Source: Desulfobacterales bacterium (GTDB taxonomy: Bacteria > Desulfobacterota > Desulfobacteria > Desulfobacterales > C00003106). Taken from it: DNA of 9,501 bases. Location of the stretch: NCBI GenBank assembly GCA_030613165.1, contig JAUWMN010000038.1, positions 1-9,501 on the forward strand. The letters run 5' to 3'. Shown here piece by piece: positions 1 through 6,372 of the stretch. The translations under genes were made by a program, and so were the position numbers. A model generated the notes under the pieces. That model was not told the DNA's origin. It searched no databases and saw only the letters and a list, made by a program, of their open reading frames with translations. Every line of letters begins with the position of its first letter. The stretch's first letter is position 1.

Positions 1-282
1 GAGCTTGAAGATGTTTATCAACAATTGTTGGTAATTAAAAAGGAGCAGGCGCCCCGCAACACTCCTAAGTCAGATGATAAGGAGGAAGACAGCCACACCT
101 TTTATCCCCCCAATACCCCGGTTCTACATTATATGCAAAAATCAGGAGTAGGTGGAAGAAGCTATCTTGACGAATTGCAAAGGCTTTCCGAGCTGAAACA
201 AAATGGTCTCTTAACCAACAGCGAATTTAAGACCTTTAAAGAATACCTATTAAAGAACATTAAGGATATTACTTCTTTTTAG
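1..282 (+). CDS. SHOCT-domain protein, C-terminal part (5' end outside window)
   Basis: The frame is open from the first base of the window to a TAG at 280-282, so only the last 93 codons are visible. The only in-window starts near the beginning are TTG codons at 25 and 28 with no Shine-Dalgarno, so I treat the gene as cut by the window edge. The first 50 or so residues are polar, charged and proline-containing and look like a linker. The last 35 residues (YLDELQRLSELKQNGLLTNS, then EFKTFKEYLL) match the SHOCT pattern: a short helix, a G-(L/I)-(L/I)-T turn, then EF and a second helix ending in LL. SHOCT is a small C-terminal module found on many unrelated bacterial proteins and is thought to mediate oligomerisation or interaction, so it does not reveal the main function. 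The 3' end overlaps the convergent phasin-like gene by 14 bases. Confidence 0.7.
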   Translation, partial: ELEDVYQQLLVIKKEQAPRNTPKSDDKEEDSHTFYPPNTPVLHYMQKSGVGGRSYLDELQRLSELKQNGLLTNSEFKTFKEYLLKNIKDITSF

Positions 283-574
283 ATCGTATCTCGTCCTCCA
301 GTTTCTTCATCCGCTTTGTCAATTTGCTTATATCCTCTTTCGTGGCAATGTTCAGGTTTTTCATTATTTTTTTTACGGTTTTTTCTATAAGAGATTCAAG
401 GTCTTTTTTGGCGGTTTGTGATCTCTTGAAGAAATCGGTGAACAATTTTTTCCCTTCCTTTTCGGAAAGCTTGCTTTTTTTTGCGATGTCATTTGCCAGC
501 TCTTCAATCTTGTCTTTAGTCATTGCCGCCATTCCCACGCCGGCCATAAGAGTCTTTTTTATGAGATCGATCAT
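269..574 (-). CDS. Small phasin-family (polyhydroxyalkanoate regulator-like) coiled-coil protein
   Basis: A 101-residue protein starting at ATG 574-572, preceded by a near-perfect Shine-Dalgarno AAAGGAGG with 5-nt spacing. Residues 1-20 (MIDLIKKTLMAGVGMAAMTK) form a hydrophobic, possibly amphipathic helix. Residues 20-70 are rich in Lys and Glu and carry the LSEKEGKKL segment typical of this small family. Residues 75-99 (TKEDISKLTKRMKKLEDEI) look like a heptad-type coiled coil. Family members are annotated as phasin family or PHA synthesis regulator proteins; true phasins coat polyhydroxyalkanoate granules, but many hosts of this short version are not known PHA producers, so the biological role is uncertain. 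There is no signal peptide. It is divergent from holB across a 330-base gap and convergent with the SHOCT gene. Family assignment is by recognised sequence flavour, not by a search. Confidence 0.72.
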   Translation of the reverse strand: MIDLIKKTLMAGVGMAAMTKDKIEELANDIAKKSKLSEKEGKKLFTDFFKRSQTAKKDLESLIEKTVKKIMKNLNIATKEDISKLTKRMKKLEDEIRSKKK

Positions 575-610
575 GATTCCCTCCTTTGGTTGGTTATATT
601 ACAGTAAGTA

Positions 611-729
611 TTTAGCCACGAAGTAACACGAATGGACTCGAATAAAGAAAAAAACTTGATAACTACTAAAGCTTGTTCAATAAAAAGGTCTTTCTTGTTC
701 GTGCAAATTCGTGTTCATTCGTGGCTAAA
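611..729. repeat. Imperfect inverted repeat, dispersed intergenic type
   Basis: The left arm 611-642 (starting tttagccacgaa) and the right arm 698-729 (ending ttcgtggctaaa) are inverted copies that match at 26 of 32 positions, around a 55-base A/T-rich centre. Each arm is built from the iterated motif cacgaa/ttcgtg. From memory, the gccacgaat...cacgaat family is scattered through intergenic regions of many environmental bacteria and often flanks or replaces small mobile units. It encodes no protein here. Whether it is a MITE-like element or a transcribed hairpin cannot be decided from one copy. Confidence 0.65.
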
Positions 730-733
730 CAGC

Positions 734-748
734 TGATAATCATTATCT
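734..748. promoter_or_regulatory. Fur-box-like dyad (TGATAAT-C-ATTATCT)
   Basis: The bases match 14 of 15 positions of the 7-1-7 Fur consensus TGATAATnATTATCA, with a perfect 13-base core dyad GATAATCATTATC at 735-747. The site sits four bases beyond the right arm of the inverted repeat, about 160 bases from both flanking start codons. No iron-related gene is visible in either direction, so binding by Fur is only a sequence-based suggestion. Confidence 0.35.
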
Positions 749-846
749 ACCTTACCAAAATTCGCTGCACTACACAAAGAAAAAACTCTTTATGCCGACG
801 TTTCATTCGTGGGAGATAAAAGCGGAAAATATTCAGAACGGATTCC

Positions 847-875
847 TTGCAAGATGAGCGGTATTCTGCTAAAAC
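847..875 (+). promoter_or_regulatory. Weak candidate promoter for holB
   Basis: TTGCAA (847-852) and TAAAAC (870-875) are separated by 17 bases and each match 4 of 6 positions of the sigma-70 hexamers. Transcription would start near 882, about 25 bases before the holB ATG and just upstream of the DnaA box. The match is weak and could be chance. Confidence 0.25.
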
Positions 876-891
876 ATGATAAGTAAAGGGT

Positions 892-900
892 TGTGGATAA
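892..900 (-). promoter_or_regulatory. DnaA-box 9-mer (TTATCCACA)
   Basis: On the minus strand the nine bases read TTATCCACA, identical to the consensus high-affinity DnaA box. It lies six bases before the holB ATG, so it falls in the transcribed leader if the candidate promoter at 847-875 is real. I saw no second perfect box nearby, so this is not an origin. Regulation of a replication gene by DnaA is a possible reading. Confidence 0.4.
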
Positions 901-906
901 TTTTTG

Positions 907-1881
907 ATGAGTTTTGAAGGTATTATAGGACAAAATCGGGCGGTTCGTTTTCTGACACGGGCATATGAAAAGAATAGAGTCCCTCATGCCTTGCTTTTTA
1001 CCGGGATTCCAGGCACGGGGAAGCGCACAACAGCCCTTGCTCTTGCCGGGCTTTTGCAATGTCAGTCGGCAAAGGGGACAGTTGCGTGCGGCATCTGTCC
1101 TGCTTGCAAAAAGATTGATTCCGGCAATCATCCGGACGTAGTTTTTATAGAGCCTTCGGGCTCGTTCATTAAGATCGCCCAGATTCGAACACTACGAAAC
1201 GAATTTGCGCTTAAGCCGTTTGAGGGGAACAAGCGTGTCGCCATTATAACTGATGCCCATGCCATGAATTCTGAGGCGGCCAACACATTCCTCAAGATTT
1301 TGGAAGAGCCGCCAAAGGGTTCTTTTATGATATTGACTGCTCACCAGGTGTCAGATCTTCTTCCTACTATTGTTTCAAGATGTCAACAGATTGCATTTGC
1401 TCCTTTGTCGCCCGCATTGATCGCGGTAAAACTTGTTACAGACAGGAAGATTGATCGGCACACCGCGGATATTGCGGCAGTTTGGGCTAACGGTAGTCTG
1501 GGAATGGCGCTTCAAGCTGATGTAAAGAAAGTGGCGGAAGAACGGAATCAGCTGATTGAACGGTTTGAAACACTCTCCTTGCACGCGATGCACTCTCTTC
1601 TGAATTTTGCAGAAAGTTTAGCACAGGACAAGGATAATTTGTTGAATAATTTAGAAGTGTTGATGGTGTGGCTTCGTGATATTCTTTTTGGCAAACTATG
1701 TCCGGAAAAGATTCTGAACAAGGACCTCATGGAGAAAATAAAGGAGATTTCAGCAAGGCATTCTGTATCGTCGCTGCTCAAAAAGATAAAAATTGTACAG
1801 GGAGCCCAGGTAGACGCGCAAAATGGCAGAAATCGTCGGTTGATCTTGGAAGTGATGTTGATAAAACTGTGTCGGGAGTAA
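907..1881 (+). CDS. holB: DNA polymerase III subunit delta prime
   Basis: A clamp-loader subunit that, with delta and tau/gamma, opens the beta sliding clamp and loads it on primed DNA. I take ATG 907 as start rather than the in-frame TTG at 904; neither has a good Shine-Dalgarno, giving 324 residues, a normal length. Residues 4-27 hold the FEGIIGQ and PHALLF blocks of the AAA+ fold. The P-loop is intact (GIPGTGKRT, residues 33-41), whereas it is degenerate in E. coli delta prime. A zinc-module cysteine set follows (C52, C61, C64, C67). The Walker B region reads VAIITDAHAM (111-120), with D116 but Ala-His after it. LKILEEPP (129-136) and the SRC motif (157-159) are diagnostic. The C-terminal domain is alpha-helical and less conserved. 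It is the first gene of the holB-ricT-metG cluster, and its TAA stop forms part of the Shine-Dalgarno of the next mini-ORF. Confidence 0.93.
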   Translation: MSFEGIIGQNRAVRFLTRAYEKNRVPHALLFTGIPGTGKRTTALALAGLLQCQSAKGTVACGICPACKKIDSGNHPDVVFIEPSGSFIKIAQIRTLRNEFALKPFEGNKRVAIITDAHAMNSEAANTFLKILEEPPKGSFMILTAHQVSDLLPTIVSRCQQIAFAPLSPALIAVKLVTDRKIDRHTADIAAVWANGSLGMALQADVKKVAEERNQLIERFETLSLHAMHSLLNFAESLAQDKDNLLNNLEVLMVWLRDILFGKLCPEKILNKDLMEKIKEISARHSVSSLLKKIKIVQGAQVDAQNGRNRRLILEVMLIKLCRE

Positions 1882-1894
1882 GGAGGCAAGCAAG

Positions 1895-1939
1895 ATGTGT
1901 AAGTTATTTTTACTTGACGACTTAGTTGTGAGAAAATGA
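1895..1939 (+). CDS. Predicted 14-codon mini-ORF coupled to ricT
   Basis: ATG 1895 opens a 14-codon frame (MCKLFLLDDLVVRK) ending in TGA 1937-1939. It is preceded at 1879-1886 by TAAGGAGG, a full complement to the usual 16S anti-Shine-Dalgarno, with 8-nt spacing; the TAA of this signal is the holB stop. Its own stop overlaps the ricT start as ATGA. ricT itself has no good ribosome site, so the arrangement suggests that ribosomes terminating on the mini-ORF restart on ricT (translational coupling). The peptide resembles nothing I know. The alternative is that one missing A in the run at 1933-1936 has split an N-terminal extension from RicT. That would give in-frame VRK-MKKVVG, but RicT proteins normally begin close to the 1936 start. 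Confidence 0.5.
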   Translation: MCKLFLLDDLVVRK

Positions 1940-2811
1940 AAAAAGTTGTTGGGATAAAATTTAAACAAGAGGGGAAAACGTACGATTTTGATGCCGGCCC
2001 GTATGTTCTTGATCGCGGGGATTACGTAATCGTAGAGACAGAACGTGGGCTCGGTTTTGGAACCGTGTATACCCCCGCCAGAGAAATAGACTTAAACAAG
2101 ACCAGGAAAGACTTAAAGAAGATATTCCGTCCGGCTGATGAAGACGATATAGGGCAGCACATGAACAATCTGGAGGTTGAGAAAAGAGCTTATCAATCGT
2201 GCTTGCAATACATTAGAGAGCTTGGCATTGTGATGAACCTGGTTGATGTGGAATGCCTCTTTGACAGAAGTAAAATCATTTTTTATTTTACGGCTGACGG
2301 GCGAGTCGATTTTCGCGAGCTGGTCAAAAAACTGGTTCAGGAGTTTAGCGTTCGTATTGAGATGCGCCAGGTCGGCGTCCGAAATAAGGCAAAGATGTGC
2401 GGAGGATTGGGAAGGTGCGGTAGAGAGATCTGTTGTGCTTCCTTCATAGATCATTTTTTTCCGGTATCGGTCAAGATGGCAAAGGTTCAAGCGCTCTCTT
2501 TGAATCCTACCAAGATTTCAGGTTCTTGCGGCAGGCTCATGTGTTGTTTGGCCTTTGAATATGATACATATTGTGAATTGAAAAATAAATTTCCCAATTG
2601 TGGCACAATAGTTGAGACAAAAAAAGGGAAGGGAAGAGTGGTTCGACAAGAATTGTTGCGGGGATGCGTTGCCGTTCAATTCGATGAAGGGACAGAGACG
2701 GAATTGTTATTAAGCGAGATTAAAGAGGTAAAGCATATTCGAGGCCTAAAGAAAAAGCGTAGTCCTCGAAATAGGAATTCGAAAGGGAAAAGAACAAGAG
2801 AAGATAGTTAG
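1936..2811 (+). CDS. ricT: PSP1-domain protein RicT
   Basis: 291 residues. In Bacillus subtilis RicT (YaaT) joins RicA and RicF in the Fe-S-containing Y-complex that promotes RNase Y maturation of mRNAs and affects sporulation and competence; its job in Desulfobacterota is not established. The N-terminus (VVGIKFK, then DAGPYVLDRGDYVIVETERG, 18-37) and IIFYFTADGRVDFRELV (114-130) mark the PSP1 fold. The conserved cysteine cluster is intact: C155, C161, C166, C167 in CGGLGRCGREICC, and C198, C203, C204 in GSCGRLMCC, consistent with Fe-S binding. Residues 272-289 form a Lys/Arg-rich tail that could contact RNA. ATG 1936 is the only start in frame before an upstream stop and fits the family start. 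It has no convincing Shine-Dalgarno and overlaps the mini-ORF stop. metG follows after 25 bases. RicA and RicF partners are not in the window. Confidence 0.88.
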   Translation: MKKVVGIKFKQEGKTYDFDAGPYVLDRGDYVIVETERGLGFGTVYTPAREIDLNKTRKDLKKIFRPADEDDIGQHMNNLEVEKRAYQSCLQYIRELGIVMNLVDVECLFDRSKIIFYFTADGRVDFRELVKKLVQEFSVRIEMRQVGVRNKAKMCGGLGRCGREICCASFIDHFFPVSVKMAKVQALSLNPTKISGSCGRLMCCLAFEYDTYCELKNKFPNCGTIVETKKGKGRVVRQELLRGCVAVQFDEGTETELLLSEIKEVKHIRGLKKKRSPRNRNSKGKRTREDS

Positions 2812-2836
2812 AAGTATTATTTTGACCGGAGGGATT

Positions 2837-4726
2837 ATGTCTCAACCATTTTATATTACAACCCCTATCTACTATGTAAACTCAAAGCCCCATATTGGGC
2901 ATGCATATTCTACGATTATTGCTGATGCGCTCAAACGATTTTATAGAATGGCAGGCAGAGATACCTATTTTTTGACAGGAACCGACGAGCATGGAGACAA
3001 GGTGGTCCGCGCCGCCCAAGAATCAGGGATAAGCCCTAAGAGTTATGCAGATGAGATAAGCGACATGTTCCGTACTCTTTGGCCTGAACTCGACATAGAG
3101 CATGATCAGTTTATTCGTACCACCTATCCCGAGCATCAGAAGGTGGTGCAATACGTACTGCAACGGGTGTATGACACCGGAGATATATACTTTAGTGAAT
3201 ATGAAGGATTGTATTGCTTCGGATGTGAACGATTCTATACAGAAAAAGAGCTGGTAGACGGGAAATGTCCGGATCATAAAACAGCGCCGGAGAAGATAGC
3301 GGAATCGAATTATTTTTTAAAGATGAGCAAGCACCAGAATTGGCTCGTGAGCCATATAAAGAAGAATCCTGATTTTATAACTCCGGAGCGATATAGAAAC
3401 GAAGTATTAGCGTTCCTCAAAGAGCCTTTAGAAGACCTTTGTATTTCAAGACCCAAGACCCGTCTTCAATGGGGGATCACACTCCCTTTTGATGACAAAT
3501 ATGTGACATATGTCTGGTTCGATGCCCTGTTAAACTATATTTCCGCTCTTGGGTATCCGGATGGGGAGCTCTTTAAAAGATACTGGCCCGGAGCGCATCA
3601 TATTATTGCCAAGGACATATTAAAGCCCCACGCGATTTACTGGCCTATTATGTTGAAGGCCGCGGGGGTTCCCCTGTACAAACAATTGAAAGTGCATGGC
3701 TATTGGAATATAGATGCGAGTAAGATGTCAAAAAGTATAGGGAATGTGGTGGACCCTCTGCGTATAAAAAACACTTACGGGAGCGATCCTTTCCGCTATT
3801 TTTTGGTCAGAGAGATGGCCTTTGGACTTGATTCAAATTTTAGTGAGTCAGCTTTGGTGCAACGGATTAATTCTGATCTTGCCAACGATTTGGGAAACCT
3901 GTTCAGTCGTAGTGTCAGCATGGTCCATAAGTACTTTGGATGTGTTGTTCCAAAGCCGGTTTCCGGGGTAGAAACCGATCTTGATTCAGCTCTTGCCGAA
4001 GATGCAATCAGTATGGTTAAAACCGCGCAGAAGGAGATAGAAGGTTTCGCGTTTCATAAGGGGCTGATGAGCATATGGGAGTTTATTAATAAACTCAATA
4101 AATACATAGATACGAACGCCCCCTGGTCTCTGGCAAAAGAAAAAGGGGGCAGAGCCCGGCTTCAGACAGTAATGTATAACGTCATGGAAGGCCTCAGAAT
4201 TGTTTGTGGAATGATTTTCCCCTTTATCCCGGAGACTTCACAGAAAATGCGAAAATATTTTGGTCTTGATCCGGATAGAATATTTACCCTTTCCGATCTT
4301 TCTGAATGGGGTGGTTTGAAGCCTGGCGTGGTGGTTCCCAAGGTAACCGCGTTGTTCCCAAGGGTGGATGTGGAAAAAGGAAAAGACGTTTCCCTTACAT
4401 TTAAACCGGAGATCGAGCTCAAGGATTTTGAGACATTGGACCTTCGAGCGGGAATTGTGCTTGAAGCCGAAACAGTTCCTAAGTCTAAAAAGTTGTTGAA
4501 ATTAAAAGTCGATATTGGAGAAGAACGCCAGATAGTTGCGGGTATAGGCGCCGGTTATGCTCCGGCTGACCTGATAGGTAAGAAGGTAATAGTTGTCGCA
4601 AACCTAAAACCGACAAAATTGATGGGTGTCCTTTCCCAGGGAATGATACTGGCTGCTGTGGCAAAAAAACGATGTTATGTTCCGACTGTTCAGGGGGATG
4701 TTGAGCCGGGAACAAAGATAAGTTAA
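2837..4726 (+). CDS. metG: Methionyl-tRNA synthetase with C-terminal tRNA-binding domain
   Basis: 629 residues; charges tRNA-Met and initiator tRNA with methionine in the cytosol. ATG 2837 is chosen because MSQPFYITTPIYYVN is the normal family N-terminus and GGAGGG lies 3 bases upstream; the TTG at 2822 would only add five odd residues. Class I signatures are clear: HIGH at 19-22 and KMSKS at 296-300. A single zinc knuckle is formed by C127, C130, C144 and H147, the CxxC...CxxH type known from Thermus thermophilus rather than the four-cysteine double-knuckle form of E. coli. The anticodon-binding helical domain covers about 340-480. Residues 527-629 form an appended Trbp111/EMAP-like OB-fold (DFETLDLRAGIVLEAE, VANLKPTKLMGVLSQGMIL), which in relatives dimerises the enzyme and aids tRNA binding. 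It is the last gene of the + strand cluster and converges on rho. Confidence 0.97.
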   Translation: MSQPFYITTPIYYVNSKPHIGHAYSTIIADALKRFYRMAGRDTYFLTGTDEHGDKVVRAAQESGISPKSYADEISDMFRTLWPELDIEHDQFIRTTYPEHQKVVQYVLQRVYDTGDIYFSEYEGLYCFGCERFYTEKELVDGKCPDHKTAPEKIAESNYFLKMSKHQNWLVSHIKKNPDFITPERYRNEVLAFLKEPLEDLCISRPKTRLQWGITLPFDDKYVTYVWFDALLNYISALGYPDGELFKRYWPGAHHIIAKDILKPHAIYWPIMLKAAGVPLYKQLKVHGYWNIDASKMSKSIGNVVDPLRIKNTYGSDPFRYFLVREMAFGLDSNFSESALVQRINSDLANDLGNLFSRSVSMVHKYFGCVVPKPVSGVETDLDSALAEDAISMVKTAQKEIEGFAFHKGLMSIWEFINKLNKYIDTNAPWSLAKEKGGRARLQTVMYNVMEGLRIVCGMIFPFIPETSQKMRKYFGLDPDRIFTLSDLSEWGGLKPGVVVPKVTALFPRVDVEKGKDVSLTFKPEIELKDFETLDLRAGIVLEAETVPKSKKLLKLKVDIGEERQIVAGIGAGYAPADLIGKKVIVVANLKPTKLMGVLSQGMILAAVAKKRCYVPTVQGDVEPGTKIS

Positions 4727-4730
4727 GAAA

Positions 4731-4763
4731 GGCAATTTCAAAATTGAACGTTTTGAAACTGCC
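4731..4763 (-). terminator. Hairpin in the metG-rho convergent gap, likely rho-side terminator
   Basis: Arms 4731-4743 and 4751-4763 pair over 13 positions around a 7-base loop. Read on the minus strand the single imperfect position becomes a G-U pair and the stem is followed by TTTCTT, so it fits an intrinsic terminator for leftward transcripts. On the plus strand the stem has an A-C mismatch and no U-tract, although it lies 4 bases after the metG stop and may still protect that mRNA end. Confidence 0.5.
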
Positions 4764-4776
4764 TCAAGAGACCTTT

Positions 4777-4802
4777 AAAAAACGTTTCCCGCTATCAGCG
4801 GG
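4777..4802 (-). terminator. Probable intrinsic terminator downstream of rho
   Basis: A GC-rich stem CCCGCT/AGCGGG (4788-4793 with 4797-4802, loop of 3) lies 24 bases past the rho stop. On the minus strand it is followed by AAACG and then six T. The 5-base gap before the T-run is longer than ideal. A wider pairing, gacctt (4770-4775) with aaggtc (4807-4812), encloses the whole structure. Confidence 0.5.
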
Positions 4803-4826
4803 ATTCAAGGTCAATGATAACGAAGA

Positions 4827-6080
4827 TTATAACCGATGGCTCATAGAATCGAGAAACTCCTGATTATCTTTTGTCCCTTTCATCTTATCCAGCATAAACT
4901 CCATAGTGTCAATCGGATTAAGCGGCGAGAGTAACTTGCGGAGTATCCAGACTCTGTTGAGAGTCTCAGGATCAAGGAGAAGTTCTTCTTTGCGTGTGCC
5001 GGACCGGTTGATGTCTATCGCAGGGAAGACTCTCTTATCTGAAAGCTTCCGATCCAAATGTATCTCCATATTACCTGTGCCCTTGAATTCCTCAAATATG
5101 ACTTCATCCATCCGACTTCCGGTATCAACAAGGGCTGTCGCGATGATGGTGAGGCTCCCGCCTTCTTCCACGTTTCGGGCCGCGCCAAAGAATCTTTTTG
5201 GTCGGTGGAGGGCATTGGAGTCGACCCCTCCGGAAAGGATTTTTCCGCTTGGGGGCACAACAGTATTGTAAGCGCGCGCCAAACGTGTGATACTATCTAA
5301 GAGTACAATCACGTCTTTTTTATGTTCAACGAGACGCTTTGCTTTTTCAATGACCATTTCGGCTACCTGCACATGCCTTTGTGGGGGTTCATCGAATGTG
5401 GAACTTACTACCTCTGCATTTACTGAACGAGCCATATCGGTCACTTCTTCAGGACGTTCATCAATAAGGAGTACTATTAGTATGGCATCCTTGTGATTGT
5501 TTGTTAAGCTGTTGGCAATATCTTGTAAGAGCATGGTCTTGCCGGTTCTTGGAGCGGAAACAATCAGTCCACGCTGTCCGAATCCGATCGGTGTCATCAT
5601 ATCCATTATTCTCACGCAATAGTTGTCTGGTTCGTTTTCGAGTACGATCCTTTTTGTCGGATAGAGTGGTGTTAAGTTGTCGAACAGGATTTTATCTCTG
5701 GATTCCTCCGGATCTCCAAAATTAACGGCTTCTACCTTAAGAAGGGCAAAGTATCGTTCCCCCTCCTTGGGCGGACGAATTTGACCGGCTACCGTGTCGC
5801 CGGTGCGAAGGTTGAACCTTCGGATTTGGGACGGAGAGACATAAATATCGTCCGGTCCCGGGAGATAGTTGTAGTCTGGCGCGCGAAGAAACCCAAAGCC
5901 GTCCGGCAGCGTTTCCAGCACACCCTGCCCGTAGATCGAACCATTTCTTTCAGTTTGTGCCTGGAGGAGGGCGAAGATCAATTCTTGCTTTCTGAGTCCG
6001 GAGGCCCCTTCAATTTTAAAGGACTTGGCCATGGCGGTCAAGTCCTTGATCTTTGTTTCCTTTAGTTCCTGTAAATTCAT
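4827..6080 (-). CDS. rho: Transcription termination factor Rho
   Basis: 417 residues; a hexameric RNA-dependent ATPase and helicase that ends transcription of untranslated RNA. ATG 6080-6078 is chosen over an upstream frame extension (to 6128) because [11 protein letters not shown] is the standard start and AAGGA sits 7 bases before it. Residues 1-45 are the N-terminal helical domain. The primary RNA-binding cold-shock-like domain covers about 48-118, with GFGFLR at 61-66 and [12 protein letters not shown] at 78-89. The Walker A motif is APRTGKT (176-182), Arg and Thr replacing the Lys and Ala of E. coli APPKAGKT. Walker B ends at D262 in [16 protein letters not shown]. The Q-loop precedes [12 protein letters not shown] (292-303), and the R-loop EEFKGTGN lies at 330-337. 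There is no large insertion. It lies downstream of coaE, with its own promoter-like sequence and a long leader. Confidence 0.97.
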   Translation of the reverse strand: MNLQELKETKIKDLTAMAKSFKIEGASGLRKQELIFALLQAQTERNGSIYGQGVLETLPDGFGFLRAPDYNYLPGPDDIYVSPSQIRRFNLRTGDTVAGQIRPPKEGERYFALLKVEAVNFGDPEESRDKILFDNLTPLYPTKRIVLENEPDNYCVRIMDMMTPIGFGQRGLIVSAPRTGKTMLLQDIANSLTNNHKDAILIVLLIDERPEEVTDMARSVNAEVVSSTFDEPPQRHVQVAEMVIEKAKRLVEHKKDVIVLLDSITRLARAYNTVVPPSGKILSGGVDSNALHRPKRFFGAARNVEEGGSLTIIATALVDTGSRMDEVIFEEFKGTGNMEIHLDRKLSDKRVFPAIDINRSGTRKEELLLDPETLNRVWILRKLLSPLNPIDTMEFMLDKMKGTKDNQEFLDSMSHRL

Positions 6081-6366
6081 ACGATTTTCCTTTTTGGACG
6101 AAAGATTTTCCTGTAATTTAAAAGGCAATTGCCATACTCAAGCCCGAAGGGCTAGTGCTGGAGTAGCCTGAAACAAATAATAGACTTATTAAAAACATCT
6201 TAGACAAAACGAAAAGGATGTTAGGTAGCAGTCCGCTTACAAAAGTCCTTGCCTCAATGAGATCAACAGAGATAAGAAACAGCGTTTTATCTTATGTGGT
6301 GTTGTGACTTGGAATAAGTTGGAACTTATGAATTCCCCATTTGGTAGGTATTCATTACATACACTA
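6081..6366 (-). promoter_or_regulatory. Long rho leader with dyads and a C-rich, G-poor tract
   Basis: If transcription starts about 7 bases after the -10 at 6378-6373, the rho mRNA has a leader of about 286 nt. In transcript order it contains the dyad ATAAGTT/AACTTAT (6314-6329). Next is a tract from 6324 to 6284 with about 12 C and 2 G in 41 bases, the composition of a Rho-loading site. It then has a 26-codon reading frame (6198-6118), a CCC-GAA-GGG type hairpin (6141-6153) and the palindrome GGCAATTGCC (6124-6133). Rho controls its own leader in E. coli; a similar loop here is inference. Confidence 0.4.
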
Positions 6367-6372
6367 ATTCCA

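Larger units (their letters stand above)
575..906. other. Gene-free spacer between the divergent phasin-like gene and holB
   Basis: No ORF here has a credible start or a recognisable product. The stretch holds an imperfect long inverted repeat (611-729), a Fur-box-like dyad (734-748), a weak promoter candidate (847-875) and a DnaA-box 9-mer (892-900), each listed separately. The part from 750 to 846 shows nothing I can name, apart from a short echo of the repeat (ttcattcgtgg near 803-813). A tmk gene, which often precedes holB in related clusters, is absent. Confidence 0.6.

Noticed and set aside
324..626. 100-codon plus-strand frame rich in Phe and Ser
   Set aside because: It is the antisense shadow of the Lys-rich phasin-like gene; poly-Lys codons read backwards give Phe-rich false membrane proteins.
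611..729. CRISPR-like array from the iterated cacgaa units
   Set aside because: The units are inverted, very short and irregularly spaced, with no uniform spacers and no cas genes.
735..900. Replication origin suggested by a DnaA box near an A/T-rich dyad
   Set aside because: There is only one perfect box, no box cluster, and no dnaA, dnaN or parAB context.
790..1131. 113-codon minus-strand frame overlapping the start of holB
   Set aside because: It is antisense to the conserved holB P-loop and zinc region, has a low-complexity, cysteine/proline-rich product with no recognisable family, and lacks a ribosome site.
4906..5271. 121-codon plus-strand frame inside rho
   Set aside because: Antisense to the strongly conserved catalytic region of Rho; no family resemblance.
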